A stretch of DNA of 64,000 nt from Acidobacteriota bacterium (lineage in GTDB: Bacteria > Acidobacteriota > Aminicenantia > S016-38), in assembly GCA_015486055.1 (NCBI GenBank), contig WFSJ01000018.1, positions 160,179-224,178 of the forward strand, written 5' to 3'. The translations under genes and the position numbers were made by a program. This document shows, in pieces, positions 55,899 through 64,000 of the stretch (positions are counted from its first letter, which is position 1; the number at the start of each line of letters is the position of its first letter). A model generated the notes under the pieces. That model did not search any database. It was not told the origin of the DNA and saw only the letters and a list, made by a program, of their open reading frames with translations.

Positions 55899-57131
55899 AT
55901 GAATCTAAACCTGCTGTTTATAACGAAGCTTCTTCCAAGGGCAGACATCATAGGGGGTCCTATACTCGTTTACCATAGGATTAAGAATCTGTCTTCCATG
56001 GGGCACAGCATAACCCTGATCGCACCGGCTTATAACGATAAAGACAGGAAGGATAAAAGCCTCAACCGCTTCTGTGAGAGAATTATTAAGATCCCTTCCG
56101 TGGGGGAAAGGCCTCTCAATGAAGTGGAGGAACTCCATAGGAAATTGAATAGGCCAAGACTTTTTTTAACAGGGGATGGTGGTTATAATGAGAAAATTGA
56201 AGATGCATTGAAGTCTCTCTTAAAGGAAAAGCACTTTGATGCCATCATTGCCGAATATTCTATGATGGGACAGTATATAGAGGCAAATTATGATCTTATT
56301 CCCCGCGATACCGTGGCTGTAATTTCTGTTCATGAATGTTATACAAAGGCATTTGAGTTAAGAGCCGGGAAAGGGGAAGATATAAGTAAGGAAGCGATGA
56401 GAGAGCTGTTCAATTATGAGTTCAAGATGTATAGGAGAGCAGATAAAATTTTGACTTTGACAAGGGGAGATGCAGACATTCTGAGGGATTACGACCCAAA
56501 ACTTGGAGAAAAAATCAGGGTAGTGCCTCATGGAGTGGATACAGAATTCTTTACTCCGCCGCCAAGGAAAAACTGGGATACCAAAAGTATCCTTTATCTT
56601 GGAAATTTTCAGCATTATCCCAATGTAGACGCTGTGAAGAATTTTATCAGCTACTGCTGGGGAAAGGTCTTGAAGGAAGTTCCAGATGCAAAATTTTATG
56701 CAATTGGGTTCAATCCTCCCGAGGAACTTCTAAATTTGAGGAGTGATAATGTGATAGTCAAACAGGGAGGAAGTAATGAGGATGTGCGGAAATTTTATTG
56801 GGAAAGTGATGTATTTGTTGCACCGATTGAGTTAGGCACAGGTTTTAGAGGTAAAATCTTGGAGGCTCAGGCTTGCGGTCTGCCTGTTGTTGCTACTCCT
56901 TTGGCTGCCTTTGGGATGAATCCTGTAAATGGGAAAGAGATGTTTATAGCTGACGACTATGATACATTTTCCGAGTATGTAGTTATGCTTTTAAAGGATG
57001 TGGGATTAAGGAAAAAGATCGGAATGAATGCCTTAGCCCTTGCGAGAAGATTTGACCACCGAAGTGCAGCAAAGAAATTAGAGCAGGTGCTTAAGGAGGC
57101 AAGGGACACGGACGGGTCTCAATCCGCCTGA
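55899..57131 (+). CDS. Glycosyltransferase (GT4-like)
   Basis: VVPHGVDTEFFTPP, SILYLGNFQHYPNVDAV, GFRGKILEAQACGLPVVATPLAAFGM. Confidence 0.93.
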   Translation: MNLNLLFITKLLPRADIIGGPILVYHRIKNLSSMGHSITLIAPAYNDKDRKDKSLNRFCERIIKIPSVGERPLNEVEELHRKLNRPRLFLTGDGGYNEKIEDALKSLLKEKHFDAIIAEYSMMGQYIEANYDLIPRDTVAVISVHECYTKAFELRAGKGEDISKEAMRELFNYEFKMYRRADKILTLTRGDADILRDYDPKLGEKIRVVPHGVDTEFFTPPPRKNWDTKSILYLGNFQHYPNVDAVKNFISYCWGKVLKEVPDAKFYAIGFNPPEELLNLRSDNVIVKQGGSNEDVRKFYWESDVFVAPIELGTGFRGKILEAQACGLPVVATPLAAFGMNPVNGKEMFIADDYDTFSEYVVMLLKDVGLRKKIGMNALALARRFDHRSAAKKLEQVLKEARDTDGSQSA

Positions 57132-57205
57132 GGCAAAAGCGGTAGTTTTTTCGGGAAAAACAAAACTTCCAAAATATTGTGTCTCACTTTTTTTAATGTC
57201 CAGAA

Positions 57206-58456
57206 TTAAGGTTTTCCCTTCATCTTTTCCTTTATTTTCAAGAACCAGCGGAGGCGGCGAGAAATTTCCCGCTCCTCGCCTCTTTCTATGGGAAAGAAAA
57301 ATCTCTTTTTCACATCTTCAGGAAGGCATTCCATTGGAGTGGTGCCTTCCTCAAAATCATGAGCATACATATATCCCTCTCCATATCCCTCTTCTTTCAT
57401 CAGTTTCGTAACAGGGTTCCTTAAGTGGAGTGGAACAGACTTGTTTGATGTTTCCTTTGCTTCCTTTTTTGCCTCTGACCATGCTTTGTAAGTTGAATTA
57501 CTTTTTGGAGAAAGGGCAACATATATTGTCGCATAGGCAATTATGAGCTCTCCTTCAGGAGGGCCAAGGAATTCATAGGCCCTAAAGGCATTCACCGCTA
57601 TTTCAAAGGCTCTTGGGTCAGTAAAGCTTACATCCTCAACTGATGCCATAATAAGCCTTCTGAGGATTGGCCCCATGTCCTCTCCTGCGTTTATCATTCT
57701 TGCAAGCCAGTAAATGGCAGCATCGGGGTCAGAATTTCTGAGGGATTTGTGATAGGCAGAGATCATGTCGTAATGATAATCTCCCGCCTTATCATAAAAG
57801 AAAGTTTTTTCCCCTGCAGCTTGGGTAACATTAACCTTTGTAATTTTTCCTGTGGCAATTTTTGCAGCTATTTCGAGTGTGTTCAACACCCTTCGCCCAT
57901 CCCCTCCTGAGAGTTCTATTATTTTCTCCACGGCCTTTTCCCTTATATCAACTTTAAGTTCCCTTATCCCTCTTTTAAGAATCTTCCTGAGTTCCGCGGG
58001 GGAAAGCTGGTCGAACTTTATCACCTTTAGTCTCGAAAGGAGTGGAGGGATAACCTCAAAGGAGGGATTTTCAGTTGTTGTCCCTACGAGTATTACTTTT
58101 CCGTCCTCAAGATATGGAAGGAAAGCTGCCTGCTGAGCCTTATTGTATCTGTGAATTTCGTCAACGAATAGAAGCTTCGCTCCCAAGAGTTCATCTCCTT
58201 CCATTACTCTTTTTACTTCTTTTATGGAGTTTACGACTGCTGAGAAATAATAGGGTTCCATTCCCCATTTTTTTGCCAATATCCTTGCTGCTGTTGTTTT
58301 TCCGCATCCAGGAGGACCCCAAAAGATGAGGGATGTGGGGGGCAGTTCCTTGAGGACTGGAAGGATATGAGCCTGACCTACGAAATCCTCCCAGTCCTCT
58401 GGCCTCACCCTTTCAGCTAATGGAATGTATCCTATTTCTTTTCCTCCGCCTTCCAA
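57206..58456 (-). CDS. rarA: Replication-associated recombination protein A (RarA/MgsA) AAA ATPase
   Basis: LAERVRPEDWEDFVGQAHIL, IFWGPPGCGKTTAARILA, LLFVDEIHRYNKAQQAAFLP, VGTTTENPSFEV. Confidence 0.96.
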   Translation of the reverse strand: MEGGGKEIGYIPLAERVRPEDWEDFVGQAHILPVLKELPPTSLIFWGPPGCGKTTAARILAKKWGMEPYYFSAVVNSIKEVKRVMEGDELLGAKLLFVDEIHRYNKAQQAAFLPYLEDGKVILVGTTTENPSFEVIPPLLSRLKVIKFDQLSPAELRKILKRGIRELKVDIREKAVEKIIELSGGDGRRVLNTLEIAAKIATGKITKVNVTQAAGEKTFFYDKAGDYHYDMISAYHKSLRNSDPDAAIYWLARMINAGEDMGPILRRLIMASVEDVSFTDPRAFEIAVNAFRAYEFLGPPEGELIIAYATIYVALSPKSNSTYKAWSEAKKEAKETSNKSVPLHLRNPVTKLMKEEGYGEGYMYAHDFEEGTTPMECLPEDVKKRFFFPIERGEEREISRRLRWFLKIKEKMKGKP

Positions 58457-59760
58457 TCCTTTATATTTTCCGGAAATATATCAGAAAGCTTTTTCTTCAT
58501 TACAAGAAGGTATCCAAGACCCCTTTCCCGTCCTATAAGCTTCCCATCCTTTTCCCCGAGCTCAACGCTAACTTTTTTTCCCTTCTCAAGAGTAAAGTTC
58601 AAGATTACAGCTGGCTTGAATCCTGATGGATTGTCAATGTAATCACTTGCTTCAAGGTCCTCTATGGAGCGAAGAAATCCATCCACCTTTTCCCTATTTA
58701 ACTTGGACTTAAATGGTCTCAGGGCTTTCCATTCCTTTCCTTCCTTCTTTGCCGAGAATTCCTCCTTTCCTTTTTTCCACGAAAAATTCTTTACATCAAA
58801 GCTGTAAAACCTTACAAGCCTTTTTTCTCTGAGTTCCTTTGGCTTCTTGGATAAGGTTTTATACAAGGATTCTTCTACCCTATAAATTGAGCTTCCTCTA
58901 AGAAGATATACATTCCCCTTATTTTTTGAGAGATTAAGGATTATTGGTTTCTCCTTTCCCTTTAGGGTTATTTTTACCTCAAGGGATGGTTTGTTTAGTC
59001 CGTATTGCTTTATCTTATCCTCGTTGGCTGAATCACTTACGAATTCCTTGGCTTCAGCCCCTGTTATGGAATAGAGAAGGTCATCGCACTTATAGTTATC
59101 AGCAAGGGATTTTACAGGGCTTTCTAAGTTCCAATCCTTCCCCCTTTTTATTAGCTTGTATGATGTTTCCTTCCCCTTTACTTCAATTCTCACTGCTTTT
59201 GTTTCATCAAATTTTGCGATCTTCTTTTCCCTATAATCTATGGGTTCTTTTGTCAAGAGGTCAGTAAAGATTGAGGAAATTATAACAACTTTAGTGCTGT
59301 TCTTGAGCTTTGCATATCTGTTGGAATTCAGGGGATTTTTATCACCAATTTCTATTTCAATAGGGGTGTTACTTCCCCTTTCCATTAACTTAAGGAGAAT
59401 TTCAGGTTTCTCCAGACCGTATTTTTTGAGGTTTACCGCTTTTTCTTCAACAAGCCTTTCATATTTAAAATCCTTAACCTCGTCTGCAATTCTTCCTAAA
59501 ACATAATCGTCGGCCTCAACATCCTTTGGTTTTCTCATCCTCCATTTTCCATTTGCTTTTTCGAAGAGAAGATCAATTCCTTCCTTCCTTTTAATCTCAA
59601 TTCTCTGAACAGCTTCCTCAAGCTTCACTAATCTTTTTTCCTCCTGCTTTTTCTTTTCCTGATACTTTGAGAGGATGTAGATTCCTCCTACAAGGAGGAT
59701 GAGAATTAAGAAAAGTATGATGGGAGTCCTTATTCTCATGACCACCTCCTTTTTGCCCAT
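58432..59760 (-). CDS. DUF4340-like protein with N-terminal TM
   Basis: TM then repeats KLIKRGKDWNLESPVKSLADNYKCDDLLYSI; follows Gld-like ABC genes. Confidence 0.8.
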   Translation of the reverse strand: MGKKEVVMRIRTPIILFLILILLVGGIYILSKYQEKKKQEEKRLVKLEEAVQRIEIKRKEGIDLLFEKANGKWRMRKPKDVEADDYVLGRIADEVKDFKYERLVEEKAVNLKKYGLEKPEILLKLMERGSNTPIEIEIGDKNPLNSNRYAKLKNSTKVVIISSIFTDLLTKEPIDYREKKIAKFDETKAVRIEVKGKETSYKLIKRGKDWNLESPVKSLADNYKCDDLLYSITGAEAKEFVSDSANEDKIKQYGLNKPSLEVKITLKGKEKPIILNLSKNKGNVYLLRGSSIYRVEESLYKTLSKKPKELREKRLVRFYSFDVKNFSWKKGKEEFSAKKEGKEWKALRPFKSKLNREKVDGFLRSIEDLEASDYIDNPSGFKPAVILNFTLEKGKKVSVELGEKDGKLIGRERGLGYLLVMKKKLSDIFPENIKDWKAEEKK

Positions 59761-61214
59761 ACCCAGAGGGCAAGGAGGAGAAAGATTTCCGGGAGCAATA
59801 TTATGCTCAGAAAACCTAAAAGTCTCTGCTGATTCCCTTTAAGGGTAAGGTTCATTGGTTTAAAGCTCCTCGGAGTGATAGCTATCAAGTTTTCCTCCTT
59901 TGCTCCCCAGTTTATCGTGTTTTCAAAAAGGTTTCCATTACCCTGCTGATTATAATAGGAGTTCATTATGAAGTCAGAATCACCGAATACAACAAGCCTT
60001 CCTTTATTTTTCCCCTGAATTTCAATAGCAGCTGCGAGAGGCACAGGTCCCTTTATATCGGTTGCAGAATTAAAATTCGGTTTCCCCTGAAGCTTTGTTT
60101 TTGCCCAGCTCCTCGGGCTTGACTCCACCAATACTGTGCCATTCAAACTTTTTGGAAGGGGTTCCTTGAGGAAAACACCCTGGGCAATGGGATAAAAGGT
60201 CATCAGTTTAAATCCCCTTGTAATTTCATGGTATTTGTAGGTTGTTGCAACTGGAACAAGAACATTAGCTCCGAGTATCTGTCCGAACATATCAACAACA
60301 ACTGTGTTTTTAATTGAAACTCCATATCTGTCAAGGAAAGCCGTGAGCCTTTTGAGAGGGGTCTTAAGGGGGTCAACCATTATTATCAGGCTTCCCCCAT
60401 CCCTGAGAAATTTCTCGAGCCTTGATATTTCCACATTGAGGAAATCTGTCTTTGGCCCTGCAACAACTACTATTCTTGCGTTCTGCGGAACCTCTCCCTC
60501 AACGAGGCTTATCTCTCCAAGCTGATATCCCATATCCTTTAGGTCCTTGGATAAGTCAGACAAGCCTCTTTTTCCGAAGTCATTTATGGAAGCTTCTCCA
60601 TGCCCTTTTATGAAGAATATCTTTTCTCCTCCCTGCTTTGTGAGCTTTATTATAGAATTTGTCAGATTTTCCTCGGTGGGGTCATCAATTTTGGTCTTTT
60701 TCTTGCCGACCTTAACTATTAGTGTATTTAAGCTTATGTTTCCATATTTACTTATTACATCAGGAGACTTGTATGGATCTATTATCTTGTACGAAAATCT
60801 TGAGGAATTGGCTTCTTTATAAAGCTGAAGAAGGTTCTCAAATTTCGTTCTTATATCTGATTTTTCCTGTGCTAATCCGATAACTTCAACCTTGTTCTTA
60901 AGGTTCCTTAATACTTTTGTTGTCTGAGGGGAAAGGCTGTAAACTTTCTCCTTTGTGAGGTCAAATCTCTTGTGGAAAACTGCAAGTCCATAATCAAGGA
61001 CACCCACAATTGCAAGTCCAAGGATTACAGTGGCAAAAAGGTTTATTCCCATTGCATCAACTATTTTCATTACAGCATAGACTACAAATCCTATCCCTGC
61101 TATGACAAGGCCCCCGATGAATATTAGGTTATTTCCAAGGATATAACCCAAGTTTATTGCTATAAGAAGGATTATTACAGCTGACCAAATTAAGATATTT
61201 AATTTTTTCTTCAT
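59736..61214 (-). CDS. GldG-like ABC-transporter-associated substrate-binding/auxiliary membrane protein
   Basis: VFHKRFDLTKEKVYSLSPQTTKVLRNLKNKVEVIG, IFFIKGHGEASI, TM at both ends. Confidence 0.85.
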   Translation of the reverse strand: MKKKLNILIWSAVIILLIAINLGYILGNNLIFIGGLVIAGIGFVVYAVMKIVDAMGINLFATVILGLAIVGVLDYGLAVFHKRFDLTKEKVYSLSPQTTKVLRNLKNKVEVIGLAQEKSDIRTKFENLLQLYKEANSSRFSYKIIDPYKSPDVISKYGNISLNTLIVKVGKKKTKIDDPTEENLTNSIIKLTKQGGEKIFFIKGHGEASINDFGKRGLSDLSKDLKDMGYQLGEISLVEGEVPQNARIVVVAGPKTDFLNVEISRLEKFLRDGGSLIIMVDPLKTPLKRLTAFLDRYGVSIKNTVVVDMFGQILGANVLVPVATTYKYHEITRGFKLMTFYPIAQGVFLKEPLPKSLNGTVLVESSPRSWAKTKLQGKPNFNSATDIKGPVPLAAAIEIQGKNKGRLVVFGDSDFIMNSYYNQQGNGNLFENTINWGAKEENLIAITPRSFKPMNLTLKGNQQRLLGFLSIILLPEIFLLLALWVWAKRRWS

Positions 61215-61218
61215 CTTA

Positions 61219-61986
61219 TCACCTCCACCATCTTCTCACTTCAAGGACTGCATATGTGAGAAACAGACCTACAAAGGCAAAGCTAAGGTAGAAAACAATG
61301 TCAGATGTATCAAGCAGGCCCTTGGAGAGATTGTCAAAGTGGTTGAAAAAGGATATATATTTCAAAAATCCCTTTAGGAAGCTTGTGACATAGGTGAGCC
61401 AGTATATTAACCAGAGCAACAGGAGTATTCCGAAACTGAAGACCGCAGCAACTATCTGGTTTTCTGTGAGGGAAGATGAAAAAATCCCGAATGAAAGGAA
61501 AGCAATCCCGAGAAGAAATAGACCTAAATATCCTGTGAGCACAGGGACTATCTCTGGCTTTGTGAGGAAAAATGGGTAGAAAACGAAGGGAGCTGTTGCC
61601 ACAATCATTAAGGTCAGGATTAAAACTGAAGAAATGTATTTCCCAAGAATGATCTGGGTATTTGTCGTTGGGAGTGTAAAAAGGAGCTCATCCGTATTTT
61701 GCCTTCTTTCCTCTGCAAAGAGTCTCATTGTAAGAATTGGTAGGAGAAGAAGGAGGATAATTGCGGCATTGGCAAAAAACGGGGAGTATATGTATTGATT
61801 TAGGTTCAACTTCATTGAGAAATAAGGATTTCCCCCTGAACGGAGTGAGAGAATGCTATAGTTTGATACCATTACATAGAACATAAATCCTGTGATAAGA
61901 AGGAACAGGGAAATCACCACATAAGCTGTTGGTGTAGAAAAATATACTTTAAGTTCCTTTTTAGTTATTGCCCATGTGTTCCTCAT
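61219..61986 (-). CDS. ABC transporter permease (ABC-2/GldF-like)
   Basis: ITKKELKVYFSTPTAYVVISLFLLI; MRLFAEERRQNTDELLFTLP; six TMs. Confidence 0.9.
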   Translation of the reverse strand: MRNTWAITKKELKVYFSTPTAYVVISLFLLITGFMFYVMVSNYSILSLRSGGNPYFSMKLNLNQYIYSPFFANAAIILLLLLPILTMRLFAEERRQNTDELLFTLPTTNTQIILGKYISSVLILTLMIVATAPFVFYPFFLTKPEIVPVLTGYLGLFLLGIAFLSFGIFSSSLTENQIVAAVFSFGILLLLWLIYWLTYVTSFLKGFLKYISFFNHFDNLSKGLLDTSDIVFYLSFAFVGLFLTYAVLEVRRWWR

Positions 61987-62713
61987 TTTTCACCTCCTTT
62001 GAAATGGCTGAAATGTAAATTTCCTCAAGGCTTGCTGAGCCGTATTTTTTCTCTATCTCTCGTATTTCCCCAAATTCTATAAGGCTTCCCTCGTTAATTA
62101 TAGCAATTGAACCACAGATAGAAGTCACTTCCTGAAGTATATGGGTTGAAAGTATAACAGTTCTCTTTCCAGCAAGGGATTTTATTAATTGTCGGATTTC
62201 AACTATCTCTTTTGGGTCAAGCCCGATTGTTGGCTCGTCAAGAATGAGAACCTTCGGGTCTCCTATTATTGCTTGAGCTATTCCAACCCTTTGGCGGTAA
62301 CCCTTTGAAATGTTTCTTATGAGTCTTCCTGCGACTTTTTCGAGTCCTGTGCTTGATATGGCTTCTTCCACCTTTTTCTTTCTTTCCTTTCCCTTAATAC
62401 CTTTAACCTCTGCCACAAATTCCAGATAGGAAGAAACCTTAAGCTCAGGATAAAGGGGTGGGATTTCCGGGAGATATCCCACGAGTTTTTTTGCCTTCAG
62501 GGGTTCCTTTTGAACATTGATCCCAGCGATTTCAGTTTTCCCGAAGGAAGGGGTAGTGTATCCAGTTACCATCCTCATAGTTGTTGTTTTTCCTGCGCCA
62601 TTTGGACCTAAGAACCCAAGAATGTCTCCTTCGGGTACCTCCATATTGAGCCTGTAAACTGCTCTTATGTTCCCATAGAACTTCGTAAGATTTTCAGTTT
62701 TTATCATATTCAC
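61961..62713 (-). CDS. ABC transporter ATP-binding protein (GldA-like)
   Basis: GFLGPNGAGKTTTMRMVTG, ISKGYRQRVGIAQAIIGDPKVLILDEPTIGLDP. Confidence 0.96.
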   Translation of the reverse strand: MNMIKTENLTKFYGNIRAVYRLNMEVPEGDILGFLGPNGAGKTTTMRMVTGYTTPSFGKTEIAGINVQKEPLKAKKLVGYLPEIPPLYPELKVSSYLEFVAEVKGIKGKERKKKVEEAISSTGLEKVAGRLIRNISKGYRQRVGIAQAIIGDPKVLILDEPTIGLDPKEIVEIRQLIKSLAGKRTVILSTHILQEVTSICGSIAIINEGSLIEFGEIREIEKKYGSASLEEIYISAISKEVKNEEHMGNN

Positions 62714-62716
62714 CTC

Positions 62717-64000
62717 CTACATTTTTTCAGGTATCTGGATTCCGAGAATTTCAGACCCAATTAATAATTTTGACTCAATTATGTCCATCAATGCAAGCCT
62801 GAGGTTCCTTTCCTCCAAATTTTTTTCCTTTATTATCGGATATTTCTGATAGAAAATGTTGAAACTCTGAGCAAGGGAAAAGAGATATTTCGCAAGTATT
62901 GAAATTTCCATCTTTTCTCTTGTCTTCTGGAGAATATCATCAAGCTGAGAGGCCCTGTGGATAAGAGACCAATAATCACTGTTGTTTAACCACTTCGACT
63001 TTCCTTCTGTGATTATTCCCCTTTCAGTCATCTTTCTCCTTATCCCTTTCATCCTTACCAAGGAATATTGAATGTAGGGTCCGCTTTCCCCTTCAAAACT
63101 GAGTGCGTCATCTATATCAAACAGAACGACAGAGGAATTTGTGAATTTCAACATGTAATATCTTATGGCTGCGGATGATATTTTTGAGGCTATTTCCTCA
63201 ATCTTTTCTTCTCCTATCTCTGGATTTCTCTTTTTTACCTCTTCCCTTGCAGATTTAAATACTGCATCTATAAGGTTGTCCGCCTTTATCCCTATTCCTT
63301 TCCTTCCGGAAATTGAGACAGTTCCTCCTCCTGCCTCAAATCCCATGCTCCTTGCGGTTTTACCGCTCAGGGCGACCATTTCGTATCCAAGATGGATTGA
63401 ATTATCTGCCTCCTTTTTATATCCAAGCTTTCTCAGAGCTTCGGAGACTACCCTCTGGAGATAACCTTGTCTCATGTCTATAACGTTGTAAACCCTTGTT
63501 GCATGCCCGAAGCCGTCCCTTTTTCCGTCCGAAATATCTGTGGTCCAGAGCTTTCTTCCCGAAGGATAGGTCTTGAAAATTCTATAATTGAAATCCTCAT
63601 GCTGAAGACCGAGTTTCCACATTTGATAAGCAATGTCCTTGGCAACATATGTCGCTGTTCCATTTGAGCGAACAATTACCTTTTCTCTCTCTTTCCCTGC
63701 TTCCTCTATTTTCATAACCCAGCATCCTTTGTTAGGAGTATTCTCTGCGAGCTTTATCGCACCGCTCTGTTTAAGAAGAGAAAAAGCTCTTTCCCATAGC
63801 CCGAGGGATATTATGTGGGATTCCCAAGCAAGGAGGTCATATTCAATCCCGAGCCTTTCCATAGTCTCAAGATGAAGGGAGGCAATTTTCCCTGATAGCC
63901 TTCTTCCTGTCTCTCCATATTCTCCTTTCCCCTTTTCAAGAGCTTTCAGTATATTGTATCTCTCTTGTATTGCCTCAGGGTCATTCTCCATTCTCTTTTC
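62717..64000 (-). CDS. argS: Arginyl-tRNA synthetase, C-terminal part (5' end beyond window)
   Basis: [74 protein letters not shown]; reading frame open to window edge. Confidence 0.94.
   Translation of the reverse strand, partial: [427 protein letters not shown]

Noticed and set aside
58432-62713. Gld-like ABC operon as evidence of gliding motility
   Set aside because: GldA/F/G and DUF4340-type genes occur widely in non-gliding bacteria; no other gliding genes are in the window

Overview
The window is a dense 64-kb bacterial chromosome segment. The envelope genes (TonB-family protein, LolA-like protein, outer-membrane beta-barrel) point to a Gram-negative-type organism, but I cannot place the taxon. 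Most genes are housekeeping: ppdK, purM/purN, sppA, recD2, cstA, phosphate transport/PhoU, trmH, tsaC-like, pyrE, HU, thrS-infC-rpmI-rplT-pheS-pheT-zapA-rny, an ECF sigma/anti-sigma pair, moxR, rarA, a Gld-like ABC operon and a partial argS. There are three tRNAs (Ala-GGC, Leu-CAA, Val-GAC). A strong 6S RNA candidate lies between zapA and rny and is absent from the ORF track. The most unusual locus is about 46.3-55.4 kb, eight tightly packed or overlapping genes. It encodes a DUF2207-like single-pass membrane protein whose C-terminus is a Cys-His-Ser-Ala (CHSA) tandem repeat. The next gene, overlapping its stop codon, is a radical SAM/SPASM enzyme with an apparent N-terminal PqqD-like recognition domain. 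This looks like a RiPP-type modification system in which the substrate is the tail of a membrane protein. Neighbours in the same unit are an M17 aminopeptidase, a TonB-receptor-like barrel, two uncharacterised proteins, a CDP-alcohol phosphatidyltransferase and a HAD phosphatase. All assignments come from reading motifs; no database search was run.
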